From NCBI RefSeq assembly GCF_000143535.2, contig NC_037311.1:372001-436000 (forward strand): a stretch of DNA of 64,000 nucleotides, in the 5' to 3' direction. Each line of letters starts with the position of its first letter. The first letter of the stretch is position 1. A program made the translations under genes and the position numbers. The notes under the pieces were generated by a model that did not search any database, was not told where the DNA came from, and worked only from the letters and a program-made list of their open reading frames with translations. This DNA comes from Botrytis cinerea B05.10. Its lineage: Eukaryota > Ascomycota > Leotiomycetes > Helotiales > Sclerotiniaceae. Below are positions 9,023 to 20,289 of the stretch, piece by piece.

Positions 9023-10744
9023 ATGGGCTCCCCCGATTTCGCAGCAACTTCTTCGCCTCACCATTCCTCTCATTATGATGATGATGGAAAAACACCATAT
9101 GCGACCCCCATTACATTTCAAAATGAAGATCTTGGCATCGATGAAGCGTCCAGGAAGAATTTGGAAAGGAGATTGGTGAGAAAGGTGGATTGGAGATTGT
9201 GCACCATCGCTGGAATATTATGTAGTTTGAATTTGATGGATTCGGGCATCATCAGTTCGGCCAGTGTCGCAGATGATTTCTTTACAGATTTGGGTTTGGG
9301 AGTGGGAAACAGATATGTAAGTTCTGGTGCTCCGTCAATCGCACTTGTTCTTGCATGCTGATAGTATATATTGTAGTCTGTATCAATCCTGGTGTACACT
9401 GTGGCAAGCGTAGCATTTCAGTTGCCAGCCACACTATGTGTGAGGATGTGTGGACCAAGATTCGTCTTCTCGTTGATCACGATTGGATTTGGCATTATAA
9501 CTTTGGTATGAAAAACTCTTGGTCAACCCCAGACCTGATCCGGAGAAGGAAATCCTAATGGCATGGCAAAGTGTACGGCTTTCATCAATACATGGAAGCA
9601 AATGGTAGCCCTTCGGCTACTCCTTGGAATCGCCCAATCTGCTATCTTTCCAGGCTTGAGCTATCTTATTTCAACCTGGTATACCAGAAAAGAACAACAG
9701 CTTCGTTTCGCTTTTTTGCAGACGGGCGAAGTTATTGTCGTGGGTCTGGGAATTTTCCTCAACTATGGCGTAAACCATTTGAATGGCAAAGGGAGCTTGG
9801 CCGGTTGGAGGTGGATGTTTCTAGTGCAAGGCTTGCTTGCTATAGGTATGTTACTCCAGTAATGACCTGGGGCCAAGAGCTAATTTGTTGGTAGTTGTGG
9901 GATGCGTAACCTATCTCTGGATGGTGGATTTCCCAGAAAATGCTCATAAAAGTTTCCGTTTCTTGACGGCCGAGGAGCAAAATCTGGCACTGGCAAGAAT
10001 TTCTGATGACAGAGACGACGTGAAGGCCGAGGACTTTTCGTTAGGGAAGTGTATTGTCCATTTTCTGGATCCAAAAATCTACGGTTTCTGTGCTTTGCTT
10101 TTTTGCTTAAATTTGGTATCGACAAGTAAGTACTCACTACCAGTAACCCTTTCGGGACTGATATGCTAACTTTAACCAAAGGCATGTCTTACTTCTTACC
10201 CATCATTTTGAAAACCGGAATGGGATTTTCTGAGGACAGTTCCATCATGTTATCAGCACCACCATATTTCTATTCGGTGATTCCAGTTATTATCTCATCG
10301 ATAGTTAGTGATCATTATCAACTCCGAGGCTTGGTCATAATTTTCAATTCCATCTGTACCATTGTGGGTTTTTGCATGTTGGGATTTGCTAGTCAGGACA
10401 CAGTTCGATATATTGGAACATATTTAGCGACAGGAGGGTATGTTTCGAACTGGGCAGCAATGAATGCATACCAATCTTCCAATATTGTCGGACAGTGGAA
10501 AAGAGCAACCTTTGCGGCTGCCGGAACTGCCTGTAACGGGTTGGGAGGAATTGCCGGTGCATTCATTATTAGATATAATGAGGCGCCTCGATATCTGACA
10601 GCAATTTGGGTCAGTGTTGGCTCCCAGCTTATCATTATTGCCATTGTCGGCATTTTCTCGATATACTTTTGGTATGCCAACGGCCGACAGAGAAAGGGGA
10701 TGGTCTTATTAGAGAGGACCATGAACTTCAGGTATACGTATTAG
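9023..10744 (+). CDS. MFS transporter, anion:cation symporter (Dal5/Tna1-like) family
   Basis: Five exons, 9023..9316, 9377..9505, 9572..9845, 9895..10125 and 10182..10744, give 496 residues. The structure is typical: a hydrophilic N-terminus, then RRLVRKVDWRLCTIAGILC leading into helix 1, a motif-A-like loop (LCVRMCGPRF), and helices with RLLLGIAQSAIFPGLSYLIS. The segment GWRWMFLVQGLLAI opens helix 6, a long central loop follows (FLTAEEQNLALARI), and six more helices end with FRYTY. This fits the fungal allantoate/nicotinate permease branch (ACS family), which mostly imports carboxylates or vitamins with protons. It is the last gene before the conserved SLA1 locus and shares strand with the FMO. 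It could transport a cluster metabolite or precursor, but a separate nutrient role is equally possible. Confidence 0.85.
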
Positions 10745-11843
10745 AATCTGAGAATATAATGTTGAGTGGCTTGGATGAAGACTTGACCAGCTCAATGCCT
10801 CCCATATTGTGAAGAATTCTTGAAGTACCTAGCTATATATACGTTGAAAATGCAGCTTCTCAAAGAATCTCGTACGACAAATAGTTGACGCATTCGACGA
10901 GATCTGTTTCTAGGACCAAAAGAGAATGGACATTCGTTGCTGGGAATCGTCTTATTGGGCCAATCCCACAACGCCTATATCAGCCCAACTCTGTAAGCAA
11001 TAGTTCATCAGATGTTGTGTTGTCGAACGAGTTTATGAACGCAATACTTATTGACTTCCAAGTTGTTAGCATGCGTGTTTAACGTGTGTGCGTTCATACC
11101 CCAGTAAAAGTTACATGATACAGTTTATGCTTGATCATCCATCGGGACATGCCAATGCCTGACATACAGTATCGTTACCATGCTGACTGACGTAGCTGGT
11201 GGATGCAGCTCACCCACGTCTTTGTGTCTAGATATTTGGGGAACTGGCAAACTGGTGAACTCGTGAACTGGTGCATAGAAGAGATGATAGCAGTCTTCAT
11301 CGATATGACTGAAATGATTGGTGAATTAGATACTGCATTGCGTTCCCAAATGTTTCAAGAATTATTGTGCAGAGCGAACGAACGCTATGATTTACATTAA
11401 ACAACCTTATTAGCATTAGCATCTAGATGTCACCCTAGATACAGAAGACTTTTGAGACCAACTACGCAACATCATTTCCTATCAACTCACCTCACAATAC
11501 CCAATCCGTGTTTACACTCATTTGTCGAAGCTACCTAGGTATTGCTCCTAAGATCTTAGAATATTCATTTGCTCCGGTATCATTCAATCATTCGGCATAC
11601 ACAAACCGTCAACGTTAGCAGCCCAAGAGCCCGATAGCAAGATAGCCCAACACAACTTTGTCATTTGTTCAAAGCGGCAAGCTCATCCAAATCTGGGTAA
11701 ATCCGGCATCGCGAACTGGGAACTACTGAACTTCCGAAATTACATGGGGCAGTCTTTAGACCACTTCGCAGGACGATAACAATTTCGAACCCGAGCAGGA
11801 GGAGTATCCCCCTCGTAGCAACCTTCCAGACGAATTATACAAG
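10745..11843. promoter_or_regulatory. Intergenic region and SLA1 promoter
   Basis: An 1.1-kb gap with no supported gene. It marks the change from the accessory locus to conserved core genes. The part after 11400 has features of a fungal 5' leader (many short CA- and AC-rich runs) and runs up to the SLA1 start. Confidence 0.35.
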
Positions 11844-14800
11844 ATGGGTTTCCTGGGTGTTTATACCGCAATATATGATTATGTTCCGGCAGGTGAGGGA
11901 GAACTCACTATCAAAGAAGGTGATATCCTCTATGTGCTAGAGAAGAGCACAGAAGACGACTGGTGGAAAGCAAAGAAGAAGGCCTCTGCAGAAGATGAAG
12001 ATGAGCCCGTGGGATTGATACCAAACAACTACATCCAGGAGGTATGAATATTTAAATTTAGATCTGCGATTTATGGCAATGGCAATAGGGGATTCGCATA
12101 CCCGTTCATATGACAATATAAACATACTTGGTTTGTTGGCAATGATGCAGCATATGTTAACTTCTATCTCTATAGGCAGCACCATCTAGCAAAGCTAGAG
12201 CTCTCTACGACTACACGAGACAGACAGACGAGGAGCTATCATTCACGGAAGATGCACAACTCGAGGTTTTCGACACTTCAGATCCGGACTGGATCTTGGT
12301 GGGTTTTGAGGGAGAGTACGGCTTCGTACCTGCAAATTATATTGAATTATCTGAGAACTTAGAAGAGACCAAAGAAGCACCTGCTCCAAGTCTTCCAAGC
12401 CGACCAAGACCACCACCGGTTGCAGTAGAAGAAGAAGCACCTGAGGCGCCCGAGTCGCCTCAGTCCCCTGAATCTCCAGTAGTTGCGACCCCGGCTGCTG
12501 CAATTGCAGGTATATTACATCAGCAACAACAGAGAAAATCGTCCGCTCCAGCAGCTCGAGCCCCACCAGAATTCACCCCCGAAGCATCCGATGAAGAACC
12601 ACCTACGCCTACATTACCTGCGAGACCAGTATCGCAAGTATCTGTACCGCAGCCTAGTCGAGAGCGGGAACGCGAGCCTACCCGGCATTACTCCCCGAGG
12701 CTTCCTGCATCTCCCACTGGTGTTGCCGCATCCCCTCCTCACAATAGAGTATCTTTCGCTACAATGGGCGTAGTAGATGTCGTAGATGAGCCCAGAGCGA
12801 GCCATGTACCAGGTGGATTTCACATGTATAACATCAGCGAGATGGTTCATGTAATGGGTAAAAAGAAGAAAATGCCTACAACTCTGGGTATCAATATCGC
12901 TACAGGTACAATTTTGATCGCCCCGGAGCAAGCCCGAGATGGACCAGAACAAACTTGGACAGCTGAGAAAATGACGCATTATTCATTGGAAGGCAAGCAT
13001 GTTTTCATGGAACTAGTACGCCCTACCAAAAGTATTGATTTCCACGCTGGGGCTAAAGATACCGCGACGGAGATTGTGAGTGCATTGGGAGAACTTGCAG
13101 GCGCTGCTCGAGCAGAAGGATTGAGAGAAGTTATTGCAGCAGGATCCGGATCTGGCCAGAAGAGAGGACAAGTTCTCTACGATTTTGTGGCACAAGGAGC
13201 AGATGAAGTGGATGTGAATGTTGGGGATGAAGTTGTTATAATTGACGATATAAAAAGTGAGGAATGGTGGATGGTACGGCGAGTCAAGAATGCGAGAGAA
13301 GGTGTTGTTCCAAGTAGTTACATCGAAGTTGTTGGTACAGTGCAAACACAAAGTTCGGCTGGAATAAACGCGGGGCGATCAACTGTTGAACAAAATAGAC
13401 TCGAGGAAGCGCGACTAGCAAGGGAAGCCCTGAAGACAGCGAAGAGAGACGAGGTTGAGGTAGGCCCTGGAATGCGACTACCCGAACGGGGTAGCAGTCT
13501 ATATGCTCATGACAATGGTAACCAATCTGGGCAACAGAAGAGACGAGATAATGGCCGAGAGAGCAGCTCTTCGAAATCTTCGAAATCCAGTAAGCAACAT
13601 TTCCATCCAGCTCAGTGCATTGTAGCTAACAAATTGTAGAACCTGATCCTGCCAAAGTAAGAACATGGACGGACCGCTCGAAGTCCTTCAGTGTCGAGGC
13701 ACAATTTCTAGCGCTGAAAGACGGTAAGATAAATCTTCACAAAATGAACGGCGTGAAAATTGCTGTCCCAGTTGTCAAAATGTCAGTTGAAGATCTGGAA
13801 TATGTTGAACGAATGACGGGTATATCTTTGGATGAAGATAAACCATTATCGGACATCAAAAAGCAGCAAAAGTCACGAGCAGCTGAAAGACAGCCGAGTA
13901 ACGGTGTAAGTGTCGGTGCAAGCATTGAACGTCCAGAGTATGATTGGTTCCAATTCTTCCTATCTTGCGACGTTGCTGTGGGTCTTTGTGAGAGATATGC
14001 ACAGGCATTCAAGAGAGATTCGATGGATGAGAGTGTTTTGCCTGATATTGATGCCACTGTACTACGGAACCTTGGGATCCGCGAGGGAGATATCATCAAA
14101 ATTATAAGGTTCATAGACAAAAAATACATGCGGAAAGATGGAAAGCGAAACGTCAGCCTTGGTGAGGACGAGGGTGAAGCTGGCCTCTTTTCTGGACCCG
14201 GTGGTGCATTGAAAAATAATACTCGAAAGGGTCGCCCCGTTCCTGCTTCACTAACTAACGATGTGGTGGATGCAAACGCCTTTTCACAAAATGGCACTGA
14301 TAAGCCATCGCCTCAAGGTGTTGCCACGCCGCTTGCAACCGCTCCAACCCCGGCAGGAAAGGACGTCAAGCGAGGAGGGTTTGATGATGATGCATGGGAT
14401 GTTAAGCCATCCAAGCAAGAAGCCACGAGCAGTGCGCCTGTCGAGTCCACACCAGCTCCAGCTCCCGCTCCACAGCAGCCAGCTATCACTGGCTCGATGC
14501 AAGAACTTTCGCTGCTGTCCACTCCTCTCGAGCCAGTAAAAGCACAGCCCACAGCTCAAGCAATACCGCAACCCCAAGGTCCACCTGCCGTCACTCCTTC
14601 CATATTTGCTGGAATTGGAAATCAACAAACTGGACTCCCTCAACAGCAACCTTCTCCATCTGGACCTTTGTTCCCAGCAAACTTAGCGCGTCAACGTCCT
14701 GCACCCCCTCAGATGGGCGCGAACACGACTCTGATACCACCACTTCCTCCTTCGCGACCTTTATCAGCTCCTCAAGCTGTGACTGCTTACGCCCCACCTC

Positions 14801-15592
14801 CACTCCAAGCGCAAGCCACTGGCTATGGAGCTTTTCAACCCCAAATTGCCCCCCCTGGACAAAGTCTGCATGACCTCAATCAACAACGCATGCAACAGCA
14901 ACAGCAACAACAGCAAATGCAACAGCAACAACAACAACAGTTTATGCAACAGCAAACTGGCATGATGCAACAACCTACTGGATTCAATCAATTCAATCCT
15001 GGAGCACCTAACAACTTTCAGCAATTTCCCATGCAAACAGGTGCACCTCAACAATTCGTACCAAATCAAACAGGTGCACCTCAACAATTCATACCAAACC
15101 AAACAGGTACACCATTTTCAAATCCTCCAGTACAGCCATTCCAACCACAACCACTTCAACCACAAGTTACAGGCTTCCAGAGTGCATTCCCTACTGGTCA
15201 ACAGTTCCCTCAACCTACTGGTGTAAATTCATTCTTGCCTCCCGCTATGCAACCTCAGCAAACGGGCATGATGAATGGAACAACCAGTTTCGGTGGCCAG
15301 AATTTCCCTGCACCACCGGCTCCACCTGCGCCACAGCAACATCCGTCTCCATTAATCCCTCAAGCGACTGGACCAGCACCACCAGGTAATTTTGTTCTAT
15401 CAAATTTTTATATGAACCTACAACTAATTTAATTTCCAGTTCGTTTTGGACTCAATGGCACTAACAATATCGCGCCACAACCAACTGGCAGACGCGCGAA
15501 TCTCTCACAAGCCAGTAAGTTCATCTCTATATCTCTCCATCAGTTTCGCCCGCTAATGCAACACAGCTCCTCAAAATCCATTCGGATTTTAA
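11844..15592 (+). CDS. SLA1: SLA1, actin cytoskeleton-regulatory and endocytic adaptor
   Basis: Five exons, 11844..12041, 12176..13589, 13640..15385, 15440..15514 and 15567..15592, give about 1152 residues. Domains in order: SH3-1 (about 3-64, ALYDY-type YTAIYDYVPAG), SH3-2 (about 72-127), a Pro-rich linker, the conserved middle part, and SH3-3 (about 396-453, QVLYDFVAQGADEVDVNVGD). Then come SHD1 (about 538-610, with RTWTDRSKSFSVEAQFL) and the SAM-like SHD2 (with YDWFQFFLSCDVAVGLCERY). The tail is long, Gln/Pro-rich, with many TG-containing repeats and a poly-Gln tract (about 14887-14970), ending NPFGF. In yeast Sla1 links NPFxD cargo, clathrin and Pan1/End3 to Las17 at endocytic actin patches. 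The last exon encodes only nine residues. All three SH3 domains and both SHDs are present, so the gene looks intact. Confidence 0.95.
14887..14970 (+). repeat. CAG/CAA poly-glutamine repeat inside SLA1
   Basis: An irregular CAA/CAG run with ATG interruptions encodes a Gln-rich stretch with a few Met. The mix of CAA and CAG suggests selection for glutamine rather than simple slippage alone. Length probably varies between strains. Confidence 0.8.
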
Positions 15593-17508
15593 GTTGATGG
15601 CTAATAAATGTACACTTTACCCTGGCTATCGTTGTTTTTCTCGTTGTAAAATAGGTGGATAGGCATGCATAGCTAAGCATCGAGATGTTAATATCTTTTC
15701 ATTTTACTTTGACAGGAATTCGTTTACTTGGTCACGTATCCATGGCCACGGATATATTGGGAAGGGCGTAGCAGAGCCTACAGGAGAGAGGTTCATAGCG
15801 ATATTACATCATATTTAATTGATCAATTTATTAGGAGGAATAAAGTGATGTATCCAAATTTTTTGCTGATGATATTTGATTGTAACTTGAAGTCGGCATA
15901 TGGAAGGTTACTTCCGGACACGGTCTTTGTTTTCTACTCAATGCAGTTGCAACAACAAAAAGTTACAACGTGATTAGTAGCTTTACAGCCGAATTCCGAA
16001 AAGTTCTCGAGAATATTGAAACGAGCGAAACGCCAGGGAGTAGGGAGAGTTAGAGATCTACATACGCACGGATGCGCTCTTGTGCACGGACTAGAAGGGT
16101 GATGTGAATCAAGCTTGATTTGACGAGACTCGTGAGAAAAATGTTTGTAAGTTGTAACGCGGTTGTGTTGTGTTGTGTTGTGAAGGGAGAAGTTTGAGGG
16201 ATTGAGGCTTGGGGTTTGAAGTTTGGAGTTTGGAGTTGAGGAGGGGAGGGGGGTTGGCCGGGTACGGGGGGCTTGGAGGTTATGAGTCTGTGAGTCTGTG
16301 ACTTTGTGAGAGGGGGTTGTACTATCATGGCTACTAGTGTAGTCAGGAATGGAAGGGGGATTGGTTGAGGAGTGGTATGGATGGTCTGTAGAAGCAGAGG
16401 TGTAAGTGTAAGTGAGGGTAGAGTCAAAAATTTATGTTGTATTTTCTCGGAGTCGAAGAAGAAGAAAGGGAAGACAAGGAAAATGGGTGAGTTGTTGAGC
16501 TGAGAGTTGGATTTTTAGAATTTTCGAGAGATACCCAATGGTCGATTGTTGCGAGATTACCATGCTCTTACCTCGCCCGTCTTTGTCTGCTTGCTTGGTA
16601 GCTAGTACATCCATCAACCAAGGAGAGCCTCGAAAGAATCCCAAATCGCGAGTCCCATTCACGTCTTTCGCCGTGAAGTTTCACGACGTGGGAACAGAGA
16701 TTTTCTATGGTATAATATGTTTGTGTTTGTGTATGTATGTTTAAAGTTAAGCTTAACCTTCCTCTCTTGGTTTGTGTGACGTCTTTTGATTTGTGTGGCT
16801 TCTCCAGAGCTTGGCGTGTTGTAGGTTAGGTGGATGGGTATTAGCGAGGATGATGTTTTGAGAAGAAACAAATTTTTCGGTGAGATGATTGCTGATGCGA
16901 GAGATGTTTCATGGTGGCGATTTTTGTGGCTTTTGGTGTGGTTTGGGATGCTGCTCGTCAGAGAGTTTGGGGGAAATACGATGTACGATGAGTGCGAGGA
17001 GTACTGATGTTTGTGATGCACGGGTTTGTGTGGATGAATTTGGGATTGGTAGGAGGATCCTGGATCTCGGATATCGGATACGTATTGCATTTTGACTCGA
17101 GAAGTCGTGACACATTGTTTTATGTGAGTTTGTGCGATTCGTGTTAGTCTGATGTTTCTTGGGGAAGGTTCGAGGATGTGCTTCTTGTGTGTTATGTGCC
17201 ATGTGCTATCGGTGCCGAGGGTGGTATGGTTCTTGGTAATTCATGTGTATATATATCATATACCGTTCGCCTCAGATTTCTATCTTTTTTCTCTGTCTTT
17301 TTTTTTTTTTCAATTTTCTTGACACTTCTTATGTGCTCTCATTCCTTCCATATCTTCTTTTTTCGACTTTTCTCATAATAACATAGTTAAAATTGACAGG
17401 TTCAATTCATTTCCGCGACAACTTTCACACATACATACATACAAACTTATCTAATTCTCTCGCCACACACTGATCTACACATCTATATACCCCTAATCAA
17501 TATCCAAA
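15593..17508. other. Long intergenic region, no supported gene
   Basis: A 1.9-kb stretch between SLA1 and the secreted repeat protein. The part 16080-16420 is strongly strand-biased: G-rich on the plus strand, with runs such as GTTGTGTTGTGTTGTG near 16162-16182. Around 16540-16700 there is a less AT-rich block with open frames on both strands and a possible minus-strand donor at about 16569, but no domain or clear partner exon. From about 17280 the sequence becomes T-rich, then pyrimidine/AC-rich, as expected of a promoter and 5' leader for the gene at 17509. A non-coding transcript or unrecognised small gene cannot be excluded. Confidence 0.35.
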
Positions 17509-18324
17509 ATGCATACACAAAGTCTCTACACCTACGCGCTGGTCGCATTCGCTAGCTCCGTTCTCGCGGCTCCGGTGGGAACATCCGGGACACTTGCATC
17601 TGCTTCCGTATCCAAGAAGCTGGAAGCTCGAGAACCTTTTGTGGTATATGGGAAATCTTTTGAGGAGAACACAAGTGCTTCGTTTGAGAGGGAGAGACGC
17701 GTGGATGGGTATGTGTTGTATTTTTTTAATATTTTTTTCCTATATATATATATCTATATCTATATCTAAATTTATAGACGAGGGATATAGATTAAAGATA
17801 GAAGATAGAAGATGAAGTGTCAGGAAGAGAAAAAACTAACAGTATATAGATTCGCACTCCCGATATCAAAAACTACAGTACTCACAAGAGGAAACGAGGG
17901 GGCTTCGGGACCGCCTCCTAATGGTCCGTCGTCGGGATCGAATAATGGAAATGGGAATGGAAATGGGAATGGAAATAGGCCACCGCCGGGACCACCTCCT
18001 TCGAATGGATCGAGCAATAGCGGGGGATCACCCCCTGGACCACCTCCTTCGAATAGACCAAATAACAGCGGGGGACCACCCCCTGGACCACCTCCTTCAT
18101 CAAGCGGGCCGGGCAACAGTGGTTCGAATGGAAATGGGAATAGACCTCCTCCTGGGCCTCCTCCCTCGAATGGATCAAATAATGGTGGGGGACCTCCTCC
18201 CGGACCTCCCCCTTCGTCAAATGGGCAGGGTAATAATGGACCTAGCTCGGGAGGCCCTAGTGGGGGATCGAACGGACCTTCGAACGGAGGACCAAGTGGA
18301 GGATCAGGCGGGAATCGTTCATAA
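17509..18324 (+). CDS. Secreted Pro/Gly/Asn-rich tandem-repeat protein
   Basis: Two exons, 17509..17708 and 17850..18324, with a 141-nt intron (GTATGT donor, CTAAC branch just before the TATATAG acceptor) give 224 residues. Residues 1-21 are a signal peptide ending in LAAP. A short Ser/Thr and charged region with RERR (a possible basic processing site) follows. After the intron nearly the whole protein is low-complexity: four to five units of the type PPPGPPPSNGSxN separated by Gly/Asn/Ser runs, and a Gly-Ser-Pro-rich end. No catalytic domain or GPI signal is visible. It is likely an extracellular or wall-associated structural protein, or a small secreted protein of unknown role. Because the sequence is low-complexity, the gene rests mainly on the signal peptide, the clean intron and the open frame. 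Confidence 0.65.
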
Positions 18325-18657
18325 GGGATTAATTTGAGAGCGTGGTACAGAGGCATAGAGGAAGAGAGGACTGAGGTTCTGTTGAATTCGAGAATGTTTA
18401 TTCAAATTAATGTATTATTTTGTTGAGGATGGTACTTGATACGCTGAGCGAGTGTATGCATAGATGGGGAAAATAAGCGAGAATAGAAGAGGTATTAATT
18501 TATATCGGATGTAAATTTTTTTAATAGATATAGAAACAGACATAGATATAGAAACAGATATAGAGATAGAAACAGATATAGAAATAGACAATACAGAATT
18601 AGAAGACTGAAAGTCGCACATTACAAAATCATTATCATTATCTCTCTCCTCATCCAT
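18325..18657. other. Convergent intergenic region with 6-bp minisatellite
   Basis: A 333-bp gap between the convergent secreted-repeat and GST genes. It holds an imperfect hexanucleotide array (separate entry) and the two 3' ends. Nothing else is seen. Confidence 0.5.
18525..18589. repeat. Imperfect hexanucleotide array (GATATA/GAAACA)
   Basis: About ten hexamers alternate GATATA, GAAACA, GACATA and GAGATA in perfect 6-bp register. It lies in the 3' region between two convergent genes. A related ATATCT-type run lies in the intron of the neighbouring gene (about 17740-17770). Confidence 0.8.
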
Positions 18658-19520
18658 CTAAAACACTCCATCTTCCTCTTCCCTCGATTTCTCAATCTTG
18701 ACATACGGAACACTATCCGCGTATCTCTCATAAATAGGTAAATAGTATTCCGTCGCACTCAAAGTCATTTGAATACTCTTTCTCTTCTCAATAGCCTCCA
18801 ACCACTTCTTCCATCTTCCTGTCAATTCTCCCAATTCTTCAATATGCAAACCGCCTTTGAAATAATCAAAGATCCAGATACGAAGTGCCCAGGGCGCTAG
18901 AACATAATCTACTATACACGGTTCTTTGCCTGTGAAATAAGGTCCAATAGGATGCATTTCCTGCGTAAACTCATAGAGTGACGTAAGAAACTTATTACGA
19001 ATCGCCAAAACCCTAGGATCCTTCAATGAAACTGATTGATACTGAAGAAAGCGATTAAAGGCCGGTACAACACGTGATGTGATGTGATCGGTCCAAATCT
19101 TCAATCGGGCTCTCTCGAATGGTTCGCGAGTGAGTAATCGGGGGTAGTGAGATGGGTATGCGTCTTCGAGAAACTCGCATATGATTGTGCTTTCGTAGAG
19201 GGCTTTGCCTTCGTAGGAGAGGGTGGGGATGAGACCGCGGGGATTGAGCTTGAGGAGGGATAGGGGTTTTTGGTATGGGTTTACTTCGATGTATTGGAAG
19301 GGGATGCGTTTTTCGAGGAGGAGGAGAAGTACGCGTTGGGTGAAGGGACAGAACTGGCGGGTGAAGTGAGTGAGTGCGAGAGTGGAAATGGAAATGGGGG
19401 AAGGCATACCCATCCAGCATAGAGCTTCACCGGCTCTTCCTTAGAATATTGTTTTACCATCTCGGCAGCCAAGCCGGTGGCATGTGGAAAGAGATTTGCA
19501 TCTGGATGTACAGCAGACAT
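18658..19520 (-). CDS. Omega-class glutathione S-transferase
   Basis: Two exons, complement(18658..19353, 19410..19520), with a 56-nt intron give 268 residues. The intron falls inside the active-site motif: exon 1 ends KLYAGW and exon 2 starts FCPFTQRV. Together they form the omega-type thioredoxin-fold active site with catalytic Cys39. The glutathione-binding NPRGLIPTL (cis-Pro) and ALYESTIICEFLEDAYP follow. The helical C-terminal domain contains GPYFTGKEPCIVDYVLAPW, the conserved N-capping region. Omega GSTs act as thiol transferases and dehydroascorbate or glutathionyl reductases and take part in stress and xenobiotic response. The protein is cytosolic, with no targeting signal seen. It is divergent to the WW-domain gene. 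Start taken at the first ATG, which gives the usual N-terminal extension of fungal members. Confidence 0.92.
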
Positions 19521-20289
19521 AATGAAGATGAAGCATTGGTTGATTGATCGATCGACAGAACAAACGAAATCAAGATCACTGCAGAGGAAGAAAGAAGCAC
19601 AACCAGAACCAGAGGAAAGAATTATATCTACTTACTCGGTAGATTCATGACCTACCTCCTATTTACCTCTTTACGTATCTAGTAGTGCAGCACTTGCCTA
19701 TCTCAACTAGAATGCTGTGGGTTTCTCTCCAATTTGGGTGATAGATTCACGATGATGGGAAAGTCGATTTTCCATACAAATCGGCCACCAAAAATTCAAG
19801 CCACAGATCTGGTGAATGACGAAATGCGGGGGATTTTAATTGGCTGGGACTTTTTGCGTTCTCTGTATGGTACCATCACTCAGAAGAGAGATAAATTGAA
19901 TTAGGAAGAGATATTTACGGCTGGATCTATGTATATATATATGTATAGATATATACAATATACATATATAAACCTATATATACGTCTGCATCTATAATCC
20001 ATGTAAATTCATACCCAACCATCCCACCCCCCTTGTCCAGCTGAGAAAAAGAGTCAGATTCACTTGTCAATCGATGTGGCTGAATAAAACATATGAACAA
20101 ATAGTGGCGGGGCTATGCGGGACCACCTTTTGTCCAACAGACACAATACCATCCATACCTATCTATCGCATCCTCTCCCTTTTACCTTTTCACAACCCTT
20201 TGATTTTTCCATCGATTTTCAAGAACTATCATCTCGCGTGTCGCAAATCCCATCCCATCACACAGATACATACAGACACAGTTGCGAAA
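19521..20289. promoter_or_regulatory. Divergent promoter between the GST and the WW-domain gene
   Basis: A 769-bp region. It includes an AT-dinucleotide tract at about 19928-19986 (repeated TATATATG/TATACA) that could serve as a TATA region or a polymorphic microsatellite. A CA/CT-rich leader (about 20120-20285) precedes the plus-strand gene. No stress-response element was identified with confidence. Confidence 0.4.

Noticed and set aside
15728..15973. 81-codon open frame after SLA1
   Set aside because: Lies in the expected 3' UTR, with no protein-like features.
16432..17090. Minus-strand frames with a donor-like site near 16569
   Set aside because: His/Ser/Thr/Pro-rich translation typical of AC-rich non-coding DNA; no partner exon or domain was found.
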